From: Pseudomonas vanderleydeniana
GTDB lineage: Bacteria > Pseudomonadota > Gammaproteobacteria > Pseudomonadales > Pseudomonadaceae
Direction: 5' to 3'
Length of the DNA: 64,000 nt
Assembly (NCBI RefSeq): GCF_014268755.2
Contig: NZ_CP077093.1
Location: forward strand, 6,097,501-6,161,500
The position numbers were made by a program, and so were the translations under genes. The notes under the pieces were generated by a model that had not been told where the DNA came from, made no database searches, and was given only the letters and a program-made list of their open reading frames with translations. Below are positions 26,972 through 37,500 of the stretch, piece after piece (position 1 is the stretch's first letter; every line of letters begins with the position of its first letter).

Positions 26972-29269
26972 ATGAACCTCTCCAGCGTCGCGCAAAGCGA
27001 ACACACGCTATTCCCCAAATCTCTCGCGACACCCCAACTGCTCAGCTACAGGACCACCGACTCGTACCTCAACGAGGCTCCGACGCTGAACCCGCCTCGG
27101 CTGGAACTGGTGCAACACCTGCAAGGCGTCCCCGTTGAGCCCGCCCTCCGGGAACGCACGCCCACCACCCTAGGCCAACTGTGCGGACACTTCCAGGCAA
27201 GGCTGGCAGACAGCCCTCCTGCGCGGCAGGCCTCCCTGCAGAAACTCCATCGGCAGCTGCTCCTGTGCACCAGCGGCCCACTTGACCCGGCCAATCCCGG
27301 CAAGAAGCAAGCGAAGGCCTGCTACCAGTACTTCCAGGCAGCCCAGCGAGCCTTCGAGGACCTCGCGCAGGCCTGCGACGCACCACGGCGCCGAGCGTAC
27401 GAGGAACAACGCGACCTGTGCCGGATGCTCAAGTGGCAATATCGCGCCAGCCGCGACCAGCACGACAAAACCGCGTTGGACCAGGCCATGGCCAAGAGCC
27501 GGGCCACGGTGGCCAACGGTGGCTCGATGGGTAACCACACCCGGCTGGGAATTGGCCTGGGGGCAACGGGCACGGTCAGCCTCGTACCCAGTGTCGAGCT
27601 ATCGACAGGGCTGAGCACCACCCAGGGCCGCATCATCAAGGACACCACCAGCGTCAGTGCGGGAGTGACGGCGAAACTGTCCGCCAGGGTCGCCTCGGCA
27701 GGGCTGGGAGCGTCACTCGAGAAGTCCACCACTCGCAAGTACGGCAATATCGATGACTATGCCGATGCCCGCAGCCGCTCCAAATGGACCTGGTGGAATG
27801 GTTCCAAGCGCGACATGCTCACCCAGAGCCGCAGGCTGTTCGCCAGCTGCAACGACTACAGGCGCAATATCCGGCTCGCCGCCTGGAGCCAGCCCTACCT
27901 GGAAAAAAAACTGCAGGAGAACGGCATCGACTCACCGGGCTTCGAACGGCACCAACCCAAGGCCCGTCCCTTCCAGATCGAACGCGGCGAGCGGTTCACG
28001 CTGACAGGGAATGTCCAGTTCGATGGGCTGGGCGTCGTCACCCTGGGGGCAGCGGCCAAGGCGGATGTGCTGCGCACCACGAAACAGCAGGCGCTGGATA
28101 TCGTCGGGCTGTATGAGTGGGACTCCGGGCTTGCCAGGAGACACCTCGATAAATCGCACACCTATCACATCACCGCGCAGCAATTGATCGGTGATTTTCA
28201 CCAGCATGTCGCCAACGGCAGTGAGCGACTGAGCAGCGCCGTGCTGAACAATCTGGGTTCCCGGGAGCGGCGTCAACTCGGGCAAGAGTTGGAGGAACGC
28301 TCACAGGAACTGCTCAACCAGTACATCTACCTCAAGACCCGCGGCGCAATCACTGACGGGACGGAGCCCGACCAGGCCATCCGTCAACTGCTCGAAGAAC
28401 ACCCGATGCTGCTGCGCCCCGAGCGCCTCAAGCGCCATACGACAAAGACCGATACCGAAACCCGGACCCTCACCGTCGAATCAAAGCTCAAGCTCGCAGT
28501 CGGTGCGAGCGCCGCAGCCGGCGTGAAAATCGCCCTGTCGTCAGTCAGGGAGGATGACCCGCACCTGAGCGGCACCTACCTGGACCTGACGGTCAGTGGT
28601 CGGTTCAACACCCTGGAAAGCCTGCAGAACCTGATCTCCAGCGGTTTGTCCCACGCCGGCGCCAACGGTTTCGATCCCGCCCCTATCGCGGCGATGGTCG
28701 CCAGCACGGTGCTTTACCAGGCCCATGGTGTCTCGGCGCAGTTCTCGTTGAAGCTCAAGGACGGCAAACCGGCGCTTCTGCTGAGCCAGCAGTTCCTCAC
28801 ACAAGAGGACGATGTCAATCAGACCATTGATACACCGACCCCGCTGACACTCGAAATCGGCCTCGGCGGCCACCTCAATACCCTGCACAAGGAACAACTG
28901 GGCAGCCAGTCGCTGGACCTGGTATCGGCGATCGCGCTGGCTAAACTGGGCAAGCGCACGCCGGCCGGCATCGAATGGTGGGACGGGTACGTCGCCAAGC
29001 ACGCGGAGTCCTTCGACAAACTGCTGGAAAACATTGCCTACAGCCACGAAAATACGCTAATCGGAAGGGAAATTGCAGAAATCAGAGAGCACATCAAACC
29101 AGGCAATCGGCACGTCGTCGACGACCTGCTCAAGGCCGCGAGAACAGCCCGCGACGAGCCCGGCGAACAGACCCTGCGCCAGGCCCGGGAAGCGCTGAAA
29201 GAGATGTTTTTCGCCTACATCGCCGACTACTATGAGGCCAAGGTCAAGAGCGCCTGGCGGGTCGAATGA
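26972..29269 (+). CDS. Unknown 765-aa protein, third of the cassette
   Basis: Not recognised. No Sec signal; the first 20 residues are rich in S, L, T and Q. Helical stretches (about residues 90-180) alternate with long beta-type segments of small and hydrophobic residues: about 183-245 (HTRLGIGLGATGTVSLVPSV then GVTAKLSARVASAGLGASLE), about 345-365 (FTLTGNVQFDGLGVVTLGAA), and about 495-550 (LTVESKLKLAVGASAAAGVK). The pattern recalls porin-like or propeller-like sheets in secreted proteins. It ends in a helical region (DDLLKAARTARDE...). With two small proteins just upstream, an effector/chaperone arrangement is possible but unproven. Confidence 0.75.
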   Translation: MNLSSVAQSEHTLFPKSLATPQLLSYRTTDSYLNEAPTLNPPRLELVQHLQGVPVEPALRERTPTTLGQLCGHFQARLADSPPARQASLQKLHRQLLLCTSGPLDPANPGKKQAKACYQYFQAAQRAFEDLAQACDAPRRRAYEEQRDLCRMLKWQYRASRDQHDKTALDQAMAKSRATVANGGSMGNHTRLGIGLGATGTVSLVPSVELSTGLSTTQGRIIKDTTSVSAGVTAKLSARVASAGLGASLEKSTTRKYGNIDDYADARSRSKWTWWNGSKRDMLTQSRRLFASCNDYRRNIRLAAWSQPYLEKKLQENGIDSPGFERHQPKARPFQIERGERFTLTGNVQFDGLGVVTLGAAAKADVLRTTKQQALDIVGLYEWDSGLARRHLDKSHTYHITAQQLIGDFHQHVANGSERLSSAVLNNLGSRERRQLGQELEERSQELLNQYIYLKTRGAITDGTEPDQAIRQLLEEHPMLLRPERLKRHTTKTDTETRTLTVESKLKLAVGASAAAGVKIALSSVREDDPHLSGTYLDLTVSGRFNTLESLQNLISSGLSHAGANGFDPAPIAAMVASTVLYQAHGVSAQFSLKLKDGKPALLLSQQFLTQEDDVNQTIDTPTPLTLEIGLGGHLNTLHKEQLGSQSLDLVSAIALAKLGKRTPAGIEWWDGYVAKHAESFDKLLENIAYSHENTLIGREIAEIREHIKPGNRHVVDDLLKAARTARDEPGEQTLRQAREALKEMFFAYIADYYEAKVKSAWRVE

Positions 29270-29366
29270 AACCGGTGGCGTAAAACCACTGTATTCGGGC
29301 GCAGACAAGCTACACATCGCCCTGTTACTTCGTGTCACAATTTGCCATCGCCCCAGAGAGAGCCCC

Positions 29367-30323
29367 ATGGACACCTTGCAAAACATGCGCGCCTTCAGTT
29401 GTGTGGCCGAAGCCGGAAGCTTCACCGCCGCCGCCGTGCAACTGGACACCACGACAGCCAACGTCTCGCGCGCGGTCTCCAACCTGGAAGCCCACCTGCA
29501 AACCCGCCTGCTCAACCGTACCACCCGCCGCATCGCCCTGACCGAAGCCGGCAAGCGCTACCTGCTGCGCTGCGAACAGATCCTGGCCTACGTCGAGGAA
29601 GCCGAGGCCGAGGCCAGCGACGCCCATGCGCGGCCGGCCGGGCTGCTGAAAGTGCATACCATGACCGGCGTCGGCCAGCATTTCGTGATCGATGCGATTG
29701 CCCGCTACCGCAAGACCCACCCGGACGTGACCTTCGACCTGACCCTGGCCAACCGCGTGCCGGACCTGCTGGACGAGGGCTACGACGTATCCATCGTGCT
29801 GGCCAAGGAGCTGCCGGATTCGGGCTTCGTCTCACAGCGGCTGGGCATCACCTACAGCATCGTCTGCGCCTCGCCCGAGTACGTGAAGGCCAACGGCTGT
29901 GCACGCAAGCCCAGCGAACTGCTCAACCATGCCTGTCTGCGCCTGGTCAGCCCGGTGACGGCGCTGGACAACTGGACCTTCAACGGTCCCGACGGCCAGG
30001 AGGCGGTGACCCTGTCCAGCTCACCGTTCCTGGTGAACTCGGCCGACGCGATGAAAACCGCGATCACCAGCGGCATGGGCGTCGGCGTACTGCCGGTGTA
30101 CGCGGCCATCGAGGGCCTGCGCAACGGCAGCCTGGTGCGCATGATGCCCGAGTACCGTTCCCAGGAGCTGAACCTGTACGCGATCTATCCATCGCGCCAG
30201 TACCTGGATGCGAAGATCAAGACCTGGGTCGAGTACCTGCGCGGCTCGCTGCCGGAAATCCTCGCCGCCCACCAGGCCGAGCTGGCGGCCTATGAACTGA
30301 GCAGCGTACGCCTGGCGACCTGA
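29367..30323 (+). CDS. LysR-family transcriptional regulator
   Basis: 318 aa. The start at MDTLQNMRAFSCVAEAGSF is the normal LysR N-terminus with AGAGAG upstream; the frame upstream of it is not part of the protein. HTH residues FTAAAVQLDTTTANVSRAVS are followed by a CrgA/DsdC-like effector domain (GLLKVHTMTGVGQHFV, LVNSADAMKTAITSGMGVGV). It lies 97 bases after the cassette on the same strand and upstream of ghrB, with a REP pair between, so its target is not clear from position. Confidence 0.92.
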   Translation: MDTLQNMRAFSCVAEAGSFTAAAVQLDTTTANVSRAVSNLEAHLQTRLLNRTTRRIALTEAGKRYLLRCEQILAYVEEAEAEASDAHARPAGLLKVHTMTGVGQHFVIDAIARYRKTHPDVTFDLTLANRVPDLLDEGYDVSIVLAKELPDSGFVSQRLGITYSIVCASPEYVKANGCARKPSELLNHACLRLVSPVTALDNWTFNGPDGQEAVTLSSSPFLVNSADAMKTAITSGMGVGVLPVYAAIEGLRNGSLVRMMPEYRSQELNLYAIYPSRQYLDAKIKTWVEYLRGSLPEILAAHQAELAAYELSSVRLAT

Positions 30324-30354
30324 GACGGTGGGAGAGCCCAGGATTGTGGGCAGG

Positions 30355-30478
30355 CTCAAGGGCCCTTCGCGGGCAAGCCACGCTCCTGCAAGGTCCGTGT
30401 CGAACCACAAATCCGCAAGCGACTGATGACCTGTAGGAGCCGGCGGTGCGGCGATCTGCCCGCGAAGGGGCCCTCAAG
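30355..30478. repeat. REP pair before ghrB
   Basis: Two diverged inverted REP copies. The left contains GGGCCCTTCGCGGGCAAGCC from about 30359; the right contains GATCTGCCCGCGAAGGGGCC ending near 30473. They span most of the 232-base gap between the LysR gene and ghrB and could end LysR transcription. Confidence 0.75.
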
Positions 30479-30555
30479 CCTTACTCGCCCCTACAGCCCA
30501 CCGGCGAAAAATGATAGCGTGCTTGCTATTCTCCCGCCGTTTGATGAGCTTCGCG

Positions 30556-31530
30556 ATGAAAAAAACCGTACTTGCCTTCAGCCGCGTCACCCCTGCCATG
30601 GTCGAGCACCTGCGCCAGGATTTCGAAGTGATCGTCCCGGATCCCAAGCTCGGCGATCTCAATGCCCAGTTCGACGAAGCCCTGCCCCACGCCCATGGCC
30701 TGATCGGGGTCGGGCGCAAGCTGGGCCGTGCCCAGCTGGAAAACGCCGGCAAGCTCGAAGTCGTCTCCAGCGTCTCGGTCGGCTACGACAACTATGACGT
30801 GGCTTACCTCAGCGAACGCGGGATCATGCTCACCAACACCCCCGACGTGCTCACCGAAAGCACCGCCGACACCGGCTTCGCCCTGCTGATGAGCGCCGCC
30901 CGCCGCGTCGCCGAGCTGGATGCCTGGACCAAGGCCGGCCAGTGGAAAGCCAGCGTCGGCCCAGACCTGTTCGGCACCGACGTGCATGGCAAGACCCTGG
31001 GCATCGTCGGCATGGGCAACATCGGCGCCGCCGTCGCCCGCCGTGGCCACTTCGGCTTCAACATGCCGATCCTGTACAGCGGCAACAGCCGCAAGACCGA
31101 GCTGGAACAGCAGCTCGGCGCCCAGTACCGCAGCCTCGACGCGCTGTTGGCCGAAGCCGATTTCGTGGTGCTGGTGGTACCGCTGAGCGAGAAAACCCGC
31201 CACCTGATCGGCCAGCGCGAGCTGGGCCTGATGAAACCGGGAGCAATCCTGGTGAACATCTCCCGGGGCCCGGTGGTGGACGAACCGGCGCTGATCCAGG
31301 CCTTGCAGAACGGCACCATCCGTGGCGCCGGCCTGGACGTCTACGAGAAGGAACCGCTGGCCGAATCGCCGCTGTTCCAGCTCAAGAACGCGGTGACCCT
31401 GCCGCATATCGGCTCGGCCACCCACGAAACCCGCGAGGCCATGGCCAATCGCGCGCTGGCCAACCTGCGCAGCGCCCTGCTCGGCGAACGTCCGCAGAAC
31501 CTGGTCAACCCGCAGGTGTGGAAGGGCTGA
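30556..31530 (+). CDS. ghrB: D-2-hydroxyacid dehydrogenase, GhrB/2-ketogluconate reductase type
   Basis: NAD(P)H-dependent reductase of glyoxylate, hydroxypyruvate and 2-keto-D-gluconate. 324 aa, the same length as E. coli GhrB, with shared stretches SVGYDN(Y/F)DV, GPD..GTDVH.KTLGIVGMG, HFGFNMPILY and PHIGSATHETR. The nucleotide loop is GMGNIG; the catalytic Arg/Glu/His set lies in NISRGPVVDE, the GAGLDVYEKEP region and PHIGS. The start was set at MKKTVLAF; ATG at 30544 is possible, and neither has a strong ribosome site. Confidence 0.9.
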   Translation: MKKTVLAFSRVTPAMVEHLRQDFEVIVPDPKLGDLNAQFDEALPHAHGLIGVGRKLGRAQLENAGKLEVVSSVSVGYDNYDVAYLSERGIMLTNTPDVLTESTADTGFALLMSAARRVAELDAWTKAGQWKASVGPDLFGTDVHGKTLGIVGMGNIGAAVARRGHFGFNMPILYSGNSRKTELEQQLGAQYRSLDALLAEADFVVLVVPLSEKTRHLIGQRELGLMKPGAILVNISRGPVVDEPALIQALQNGTIRGAGLDVYEKEPLAESPLFQLKNAVTLPHIGSATHETREAMANRALANLRSALLGERPQNLVNPQVWKG

Positions 31531-31551
31531 CACACTGGCAAGTGGTCGGCC

Positions 31552-34500
31552 TCAGGCACTGCCCAGGGCCGACACCCCGTCCCCGAGCAGTGCCCTGATG
31601 GTCCAGTACCGGATCCAGGCCGAGCGCCGCCGGTTGTACTGGAACTGGCTCATTCGGGTACGCCAGAGCAGGCGGTACTCGCTGTCCCCGGGATGACTGT
31701 CGAATGCCAGCAGCTTGCCGAAGACCCGCTGGAAGTCGGCATCATGGGCATGAATCAGGAAGTTGCTCCACACTTCGTTGGCTACCAGGAACCTGATCAG
31801 CGCAGAACCGCCATCCTCGCTGGATGCGGCCGGCTCCTGAGGCAATTGCTCAAGCAGGATTTCCGGCGGCTCGGGAGGCATTTCCTCGGGCAACTCCTGG
31901 ACGACCTCCTGCAGCAGCGATCGCGACGAATCGATGCCGGGCGGCTGCGAGGATGGCGCCGCAAGCTCCTGGACCAGCACCTGCGACTTCATCTCGTCGA
32001 TCTGCTGTCGACTGACCCGAACCGGTCTCGGACTGAACTGGCCGTTGAACTGGTCAGGCAGGGCCAGCTCCGCCGCCAGCGCATCGTAATAGGCCCGATA
32101 CCAGAACAGCGGCGACGAGTGGCGGATTCCGGTCGCCAGGCGCATGGCTTCCAGGCGGAACTGCCCCCTCAACAACGTCAGCAACCGGGACTCGGCAGCC
32201 GATTGCTCCAGCTTCAGGGCCTCATGACAGTCCACGGCAAACTCCAGCCGATTGAAAATCTGGTAGCTGGTGGAGCCCGAGTACCGCCATTGCCCCTCGA
32301 TCTGGAACAGCCGGTTGCACAGGCTCAGGCTTTCCGAGGCGGCCTCGATCAATCGCCATACCCGCGCACTCAGGTCGGTGCGTGCCCCCTGGTAATGCAC
32401 ATTGAAGAAGGTCGGCGCGGCACTCATTCGCTCGAACAGCAGGAAAAACACGTCCGCTCCCGGCAGGTCCCTGAGCCGGTTCCACAGCATGACCCGCTGC
32501 GAGGTCTTCTCCGCGCCCACGGCCCAGCGGTCGATCCCGAACGTGGAGAGCACCGGCAGGTCCTCGATGCCGAAGTTCAGGAGTTGCTCATGCCGCTGCC
32601 GGTAGCCGAGGATTGCGCTCAGTGCCTGGGACGACAGCGGGTTGCCCGACAGATCGGTGCCGTGACAGAGCTGGTCATGCCCGCTGAACAACTGCACCGG
32701 CAGGTCGCTGATGGCATTCATCCGCAGTTCGAGCCTGACCAGATCCCTGAGCCCCAGCAGGCCCAGGGGCCACTCGTGAATGCCTGTGTGGCTGAGCCGC
32801 AGCACCTGCAACCGTTGCAGGGTTGCGAAATTGGGCGCAACGCCCAGCGGGTTGCCATTGAGGTTGAGCTCGAGCAACGCCTCCAGGCCCTCCAACGCCT
32901 GCGCGGTGCCCTGGATCAACCGCAGCCGGTTGTTCTCCAGCGACAGCACCTTCAGCGTCTTCAACTGGGCGATTGCGTTGGGCAGGCTGCTCAAGCCGCT
33001 GCGCTCGATGCGCAAGGTGGTCAGCCCGGTGAAGCTTTGCAGGAACCGGCCCAGGTAGTGAATGCCCCTCAGACCCATGTTGTTCATCGACAGCAACGCG
33101 ACATGGCTGAAGTCGGCCTGCAACTCCGGCAGATCCTCGACCTCCAGGCCATCGAGCACCAGCACGTACGATTGCGGCTCGGCTTGCGGCCCAGCGCTCT
33201 GGCGACGCCAGCAACGCCGGATGCGCCGGGCGACTTCCCGCCGCGGAGTCACCCGATTGTCGACGGAGAACGACTCCGGCTCCTGCACCAAGGGCGCCGC
33301 CACCCACGCCGCCAGCCCTTTCTTGAGCTGGCGATACTCCTGCGCCAAGCCTTCGACAGCCTGGGTACGGGCCTCGACGGTGTCCCCCAGGTTCGCCAGG
33401 ATGTTGAACAACTGCGCATCGCTGCAACCGCGATAGAGCCCCTTGAGCTTCCTCAGCAACCCCGGCGGATAACCGCCCGGTGCCGCCCGTCCGGTCAATG
33501 GATAGCCCAGCGCGCCACCGGCCAGGCGCACCAGGCGTTGTGGCAGGTGCCTCCAGGGCAGGATCGGAGACTGCCCGAGCAAGCGCCTGAGGCGATTGCG
33601 ATCAGCGGCCACGCTCTGGAACAGCACCCGCTTCAGATCCTGTTCGGCAGTTTCCCCGACATGAGGGATCCCCAGGGTGGTATGTCGCAATTGCGGCAAG
33701 GCCTGCAACACGGCGGGAAACGGATCGTCGTGAACCGTGGACAGACTGCGGGCGCCAGCCCCGTCGACGGCGAACGACTCGTAACCCGCCTCGCTCTTGA
33801 CCAGCACCCGACGGGTAGCAGCCGTCTCGGCACCGACCCAGGCGATCAACGAACCGGCCGCGGTATCCCGGCGCAACTCGATCCGCAGGCTCGACTCCCA
33901 ACCGGGCAGGCGATCGAGCAGTTGCAACAACAGCGTATCGGTGAGGTCGGTTCGTGCCACGGGCAGGCACAGGCTCTCGTACAACCGGCAGACATCGACC
34001 TCGTTGCTCAGGTAGCGGGCCTCCTGCTCCAGCCCCAGGGACAGGCGCTGGAACTCACGGATCGGTCGACGTTCGGCGGTGTCCGCACCTTCGAGCATAG
34101 CCTGCGCCACTTCCCGGCTCAATGCGGGGAACTGCTGCCGAACCACCTTCACCAGGGGCGCGAGTTCGGCGCCCACATCACCGGGAGCCGGCAATGAAGC
34201 CGGGGTGAAATGCCGGATGACCTCATCCAGCAACGCTACCGGAGCCCGGTTTTCGAACAGCAACTGGCCCGGCAGGCCATCGGCCACACCACTGACCAGC
34301 ACAATCTGCCGAGCCATCTCATCGGACAGTACCTGTCCCGTCAGACGCTGCAGGGCCCGTTCCGCCTTCCAGCTCCAAGGCTGCTCGAACTCATGCCACC
34401 AGCCACCCCGACCATTGTGTTCCAGCAGCGGCCCATAGGCTCCCAGGACGGTGGGATGTCGAGCCCGCCACTCATCGAACAGGCCATCCCATTCGACTTC

Positions 34501-37500
34501 ATGAAGGCTTTGCCCGAGGCGTACCCACCTGCGTTGATCCCGTGTATACATCCCCGGCAGGCCAGCCTCCGCCAGGGGGCTGACCGGCAGCGGGTGCTCG
34601 TAATGCGTCATCTCCAGGCCCAGGCTGCCGTCCTCCCGGCGCAAGGCCAGCAGATAGGCGGCAATGCCATTGCGCAGCGATTCCACGTCGCCCGGGGAAG
34701 ACATTCCCAGCACGCCCTGCTCGCGGGGCGACAATGAGGCGGCCAGTGCCCGATAGAAGCTCTGGCTGGGTACGGACAGGTCGACGCTCGGCTGGCTGCG
34801 GCTCTGCAACGTGGTGTAGATACCCTGCCCGTATCGACGCAAGGTCAGCCGGTCCGGCATTGGCAGGGCCGCCGCGTCACCATCGATCCATCTCAGTCGC
34901 CGTCCCAGCCGCTCACGGAGAAAGTCGCCGGCGATGCACTGCAACCAGGCATCCGTCGGCTCATGAAACGCACGCACCTGGTAGATGCCGTCCAGGACAC
35001 GCCCCAGGGCACTGAACTGTTGTTCCCGGTCCAGCGTGTAGCGCAACCGAGGCGGCACACGACGGTAATCCAGCAACTCCCCGGCCTGGCTCGATGACAG
35101 GGGGTTGTCCCGCAAAAACTGCGCCAGCCTGGGCAACGACAGGTGGGGATACAACAGGCGCAGGGTCACCACCGCCTGGGGGATGCTACCGATGAACACT
35201 GGCAGGTAGGCGATCGCCCCACTGCTGAGGGCGCTGGAACGGGTACCGGCATCGATCTTCAGCCAGTTCGAATGATTGCCCAGCGCTTCGAACAGTTCCG
35301 CCGAATGCTCAAGGGCCAGTGCGCCCAGTTGACGTCGAATCGATCCGACCTGTACGCGCCGCACTGCCGGTTCATGGCTGGCGGTCAATACATCGCCGGG
35401 CAGCAGGCCGATGATCAGGTCCAGCACCCCGGCCTCATGGGCCAGCGCCGGCGCAGCGTCCCCAGACGGCTCGACGTGCTCGACGAAACCGCCCTGCGCC
35501 AGGTGCCGGATACTCACCGAACGGCTGAACAGCCCCAGTCGCTGGCGCTTGCCGTAGGCCTGTTGCAGCTCACCGTCGCTGTCGTGAACCCGCAGGCAGA
35601 GGTCTTCGGGCCAGAGGGGCAGGTGTGGCAGGAGACAGAACAGCACCCGCTGGCTACAGGGTGCCAACAGGCGGTGCTCATCGTTGGCGGCGCCGATATC
35701 GGCGATTCCCCGGTCGACCTCGAAACGTTCCAGCGCCTCGGCCAGCGCAGGCGGCGGCAACTCACCCGACCAGACCTGCTCCAGATGCCTGCGGGACACC
35801 CCACTGGTCTCCAGGATTCGCCGCAACTGCTGCGGTGTCCCCCCCTTGAGCGCAACCAGCTGCTCCAGCAGCCGGACGTCGGAAAGGCCCCGACTGTCGT
35901 CCAGGGAGACCGACCAGCGGCGGGTTTCGCGGTCGTAGGTCATCGGCGGATGGAATTCCGCCAGGTCGGCTGGTACCGCCCGATAGCCCGGCAGCAGCGT
36001 GTCGTACCTGAGCTCGACCGTCAGTTCCTGCCCCTGCTCCATGACCTGGCCATACAGCTTGCCGTCCTGTTTGCCCAGCCCGTTTTCATCGAACGCGGAG
36101 GCCAACTCCAGGCGCTTGCGCGCATAGGGAATCAGGCTGTTTTTCCACAGGCGGGTCGCCGTTCTCACCGCCGGCACCAGGCGGTAGCTGTCCAGTCGCG
36201 CGAATTCGCCGGCGATACGCCGCGAGGCCAACCGTCCGGCATAGCCGTGCAGACCGCCCATCAACAACATGCTGCCAATCTCCAACCCCGCCTGCAGCAG
36301 CACTTCAGGGTTGCCCTGTCCGGCCTGCTCCACCCCTTCGAACAGCTCCATGACCAGGTTCATGCCCAGGGCTGCCGTCACCAGTCGCCCCATCCCCCCC
36401 AGGCCTCCCGGCACCGGTGTCAGCAACAGGTCCAGCAACTGATGCATGAAGGTGACGATGCCCTCCTTGACCGCCCGCCAGTCCTGCTGGCCCTTGGAGA
36501 CGGCGATCGCTTCGACGTTGACGCGAAAACGCCAGCTATAGAAGGTACTCAGCGCCTGTTGCGGGTCCTGTCCCGTGGACTGGTAGGCGAACTCCAGGTC
36601 ATCCAGGGTCTGGATCGGAAACACCCAGTGAAAGGCATCGTAGAGTTTTCCGGCGGCCCAGTTCAGGCCCTGCGGCCGGTGTTCCGGTTCGAGCAGTTGC
36701 CAGAGCCGGCCCTGCTGCTCGAAAGACAGCGAGGAGATCAGCCAGCCAAGCTGCTGGCGTGAGTTGTCGACCTTGATCAGGGCCTTGAACTCATGTTCGA
36801 AGGCCGCCTGCGACACATGATGGCGCAGCACCCCGCCAGGCCGCTCGGCGCAATAGCTGTACAGACCGCTCACACCGGGAACCCGTATGGTCAGCATCGG
36901 CAGGTGAATGCGCCCGCGCTCCGAAGGCTTCCAGGCAAACAACTGCTGGACGGCCTCCTCGATGGCGAATTCGACGTCGGCGATACGCTGCGGCAACGAG
37001 TCTGGCAGCATGAGCGAGACGTGCTCGACCTTCAGCCAGGGCAGGCCACGCGCCAGCGCATCGCGCAAGGCGTCGAACAACTCCCGGGTGATGCCACTGC
37101 TGTTGGCGTTGCGCGGCGCTTCATAGAGGTTGAAGCGGAACAGGTCATCCATATGCGCACTGATCGCCCGGCTCAGTGCAGCATCAGGAGCCAGGGCACG
37201 TTCGACCCGCTGGCGAAGATCGGCGCCCAGGTTCAGCTCGCGGACGATACGAATGAAATCATCCACATCGAGCAGGCCGCGTTTGCTGACGCTCGCCACG
37301 CCCTCCTCGTAACTGATCCAGCGCCCCTTGACCTCGGGGAAATCGAAAAAGGCAAAGTTCAGGCGTGCGGCATCCCATAGCGACAGGGTTGCCACCTCCA
37401 CGACCGTCACGGAGCTGGCATCCAGCGCCCGCTTGAAGATCGATGACGAGTTGCGTGTGATCCGTGGGTCCACCGCATAGGCGGTATGCAGGTAGGTGGT

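Noticed and set aside
31693..34197. 834-codon plus-strand frame opposite the LRR protein
   Set aside because: Repeated LQ/PEQ words mirror the leucine-rich repeats read backwards; no independent start signal or domain.
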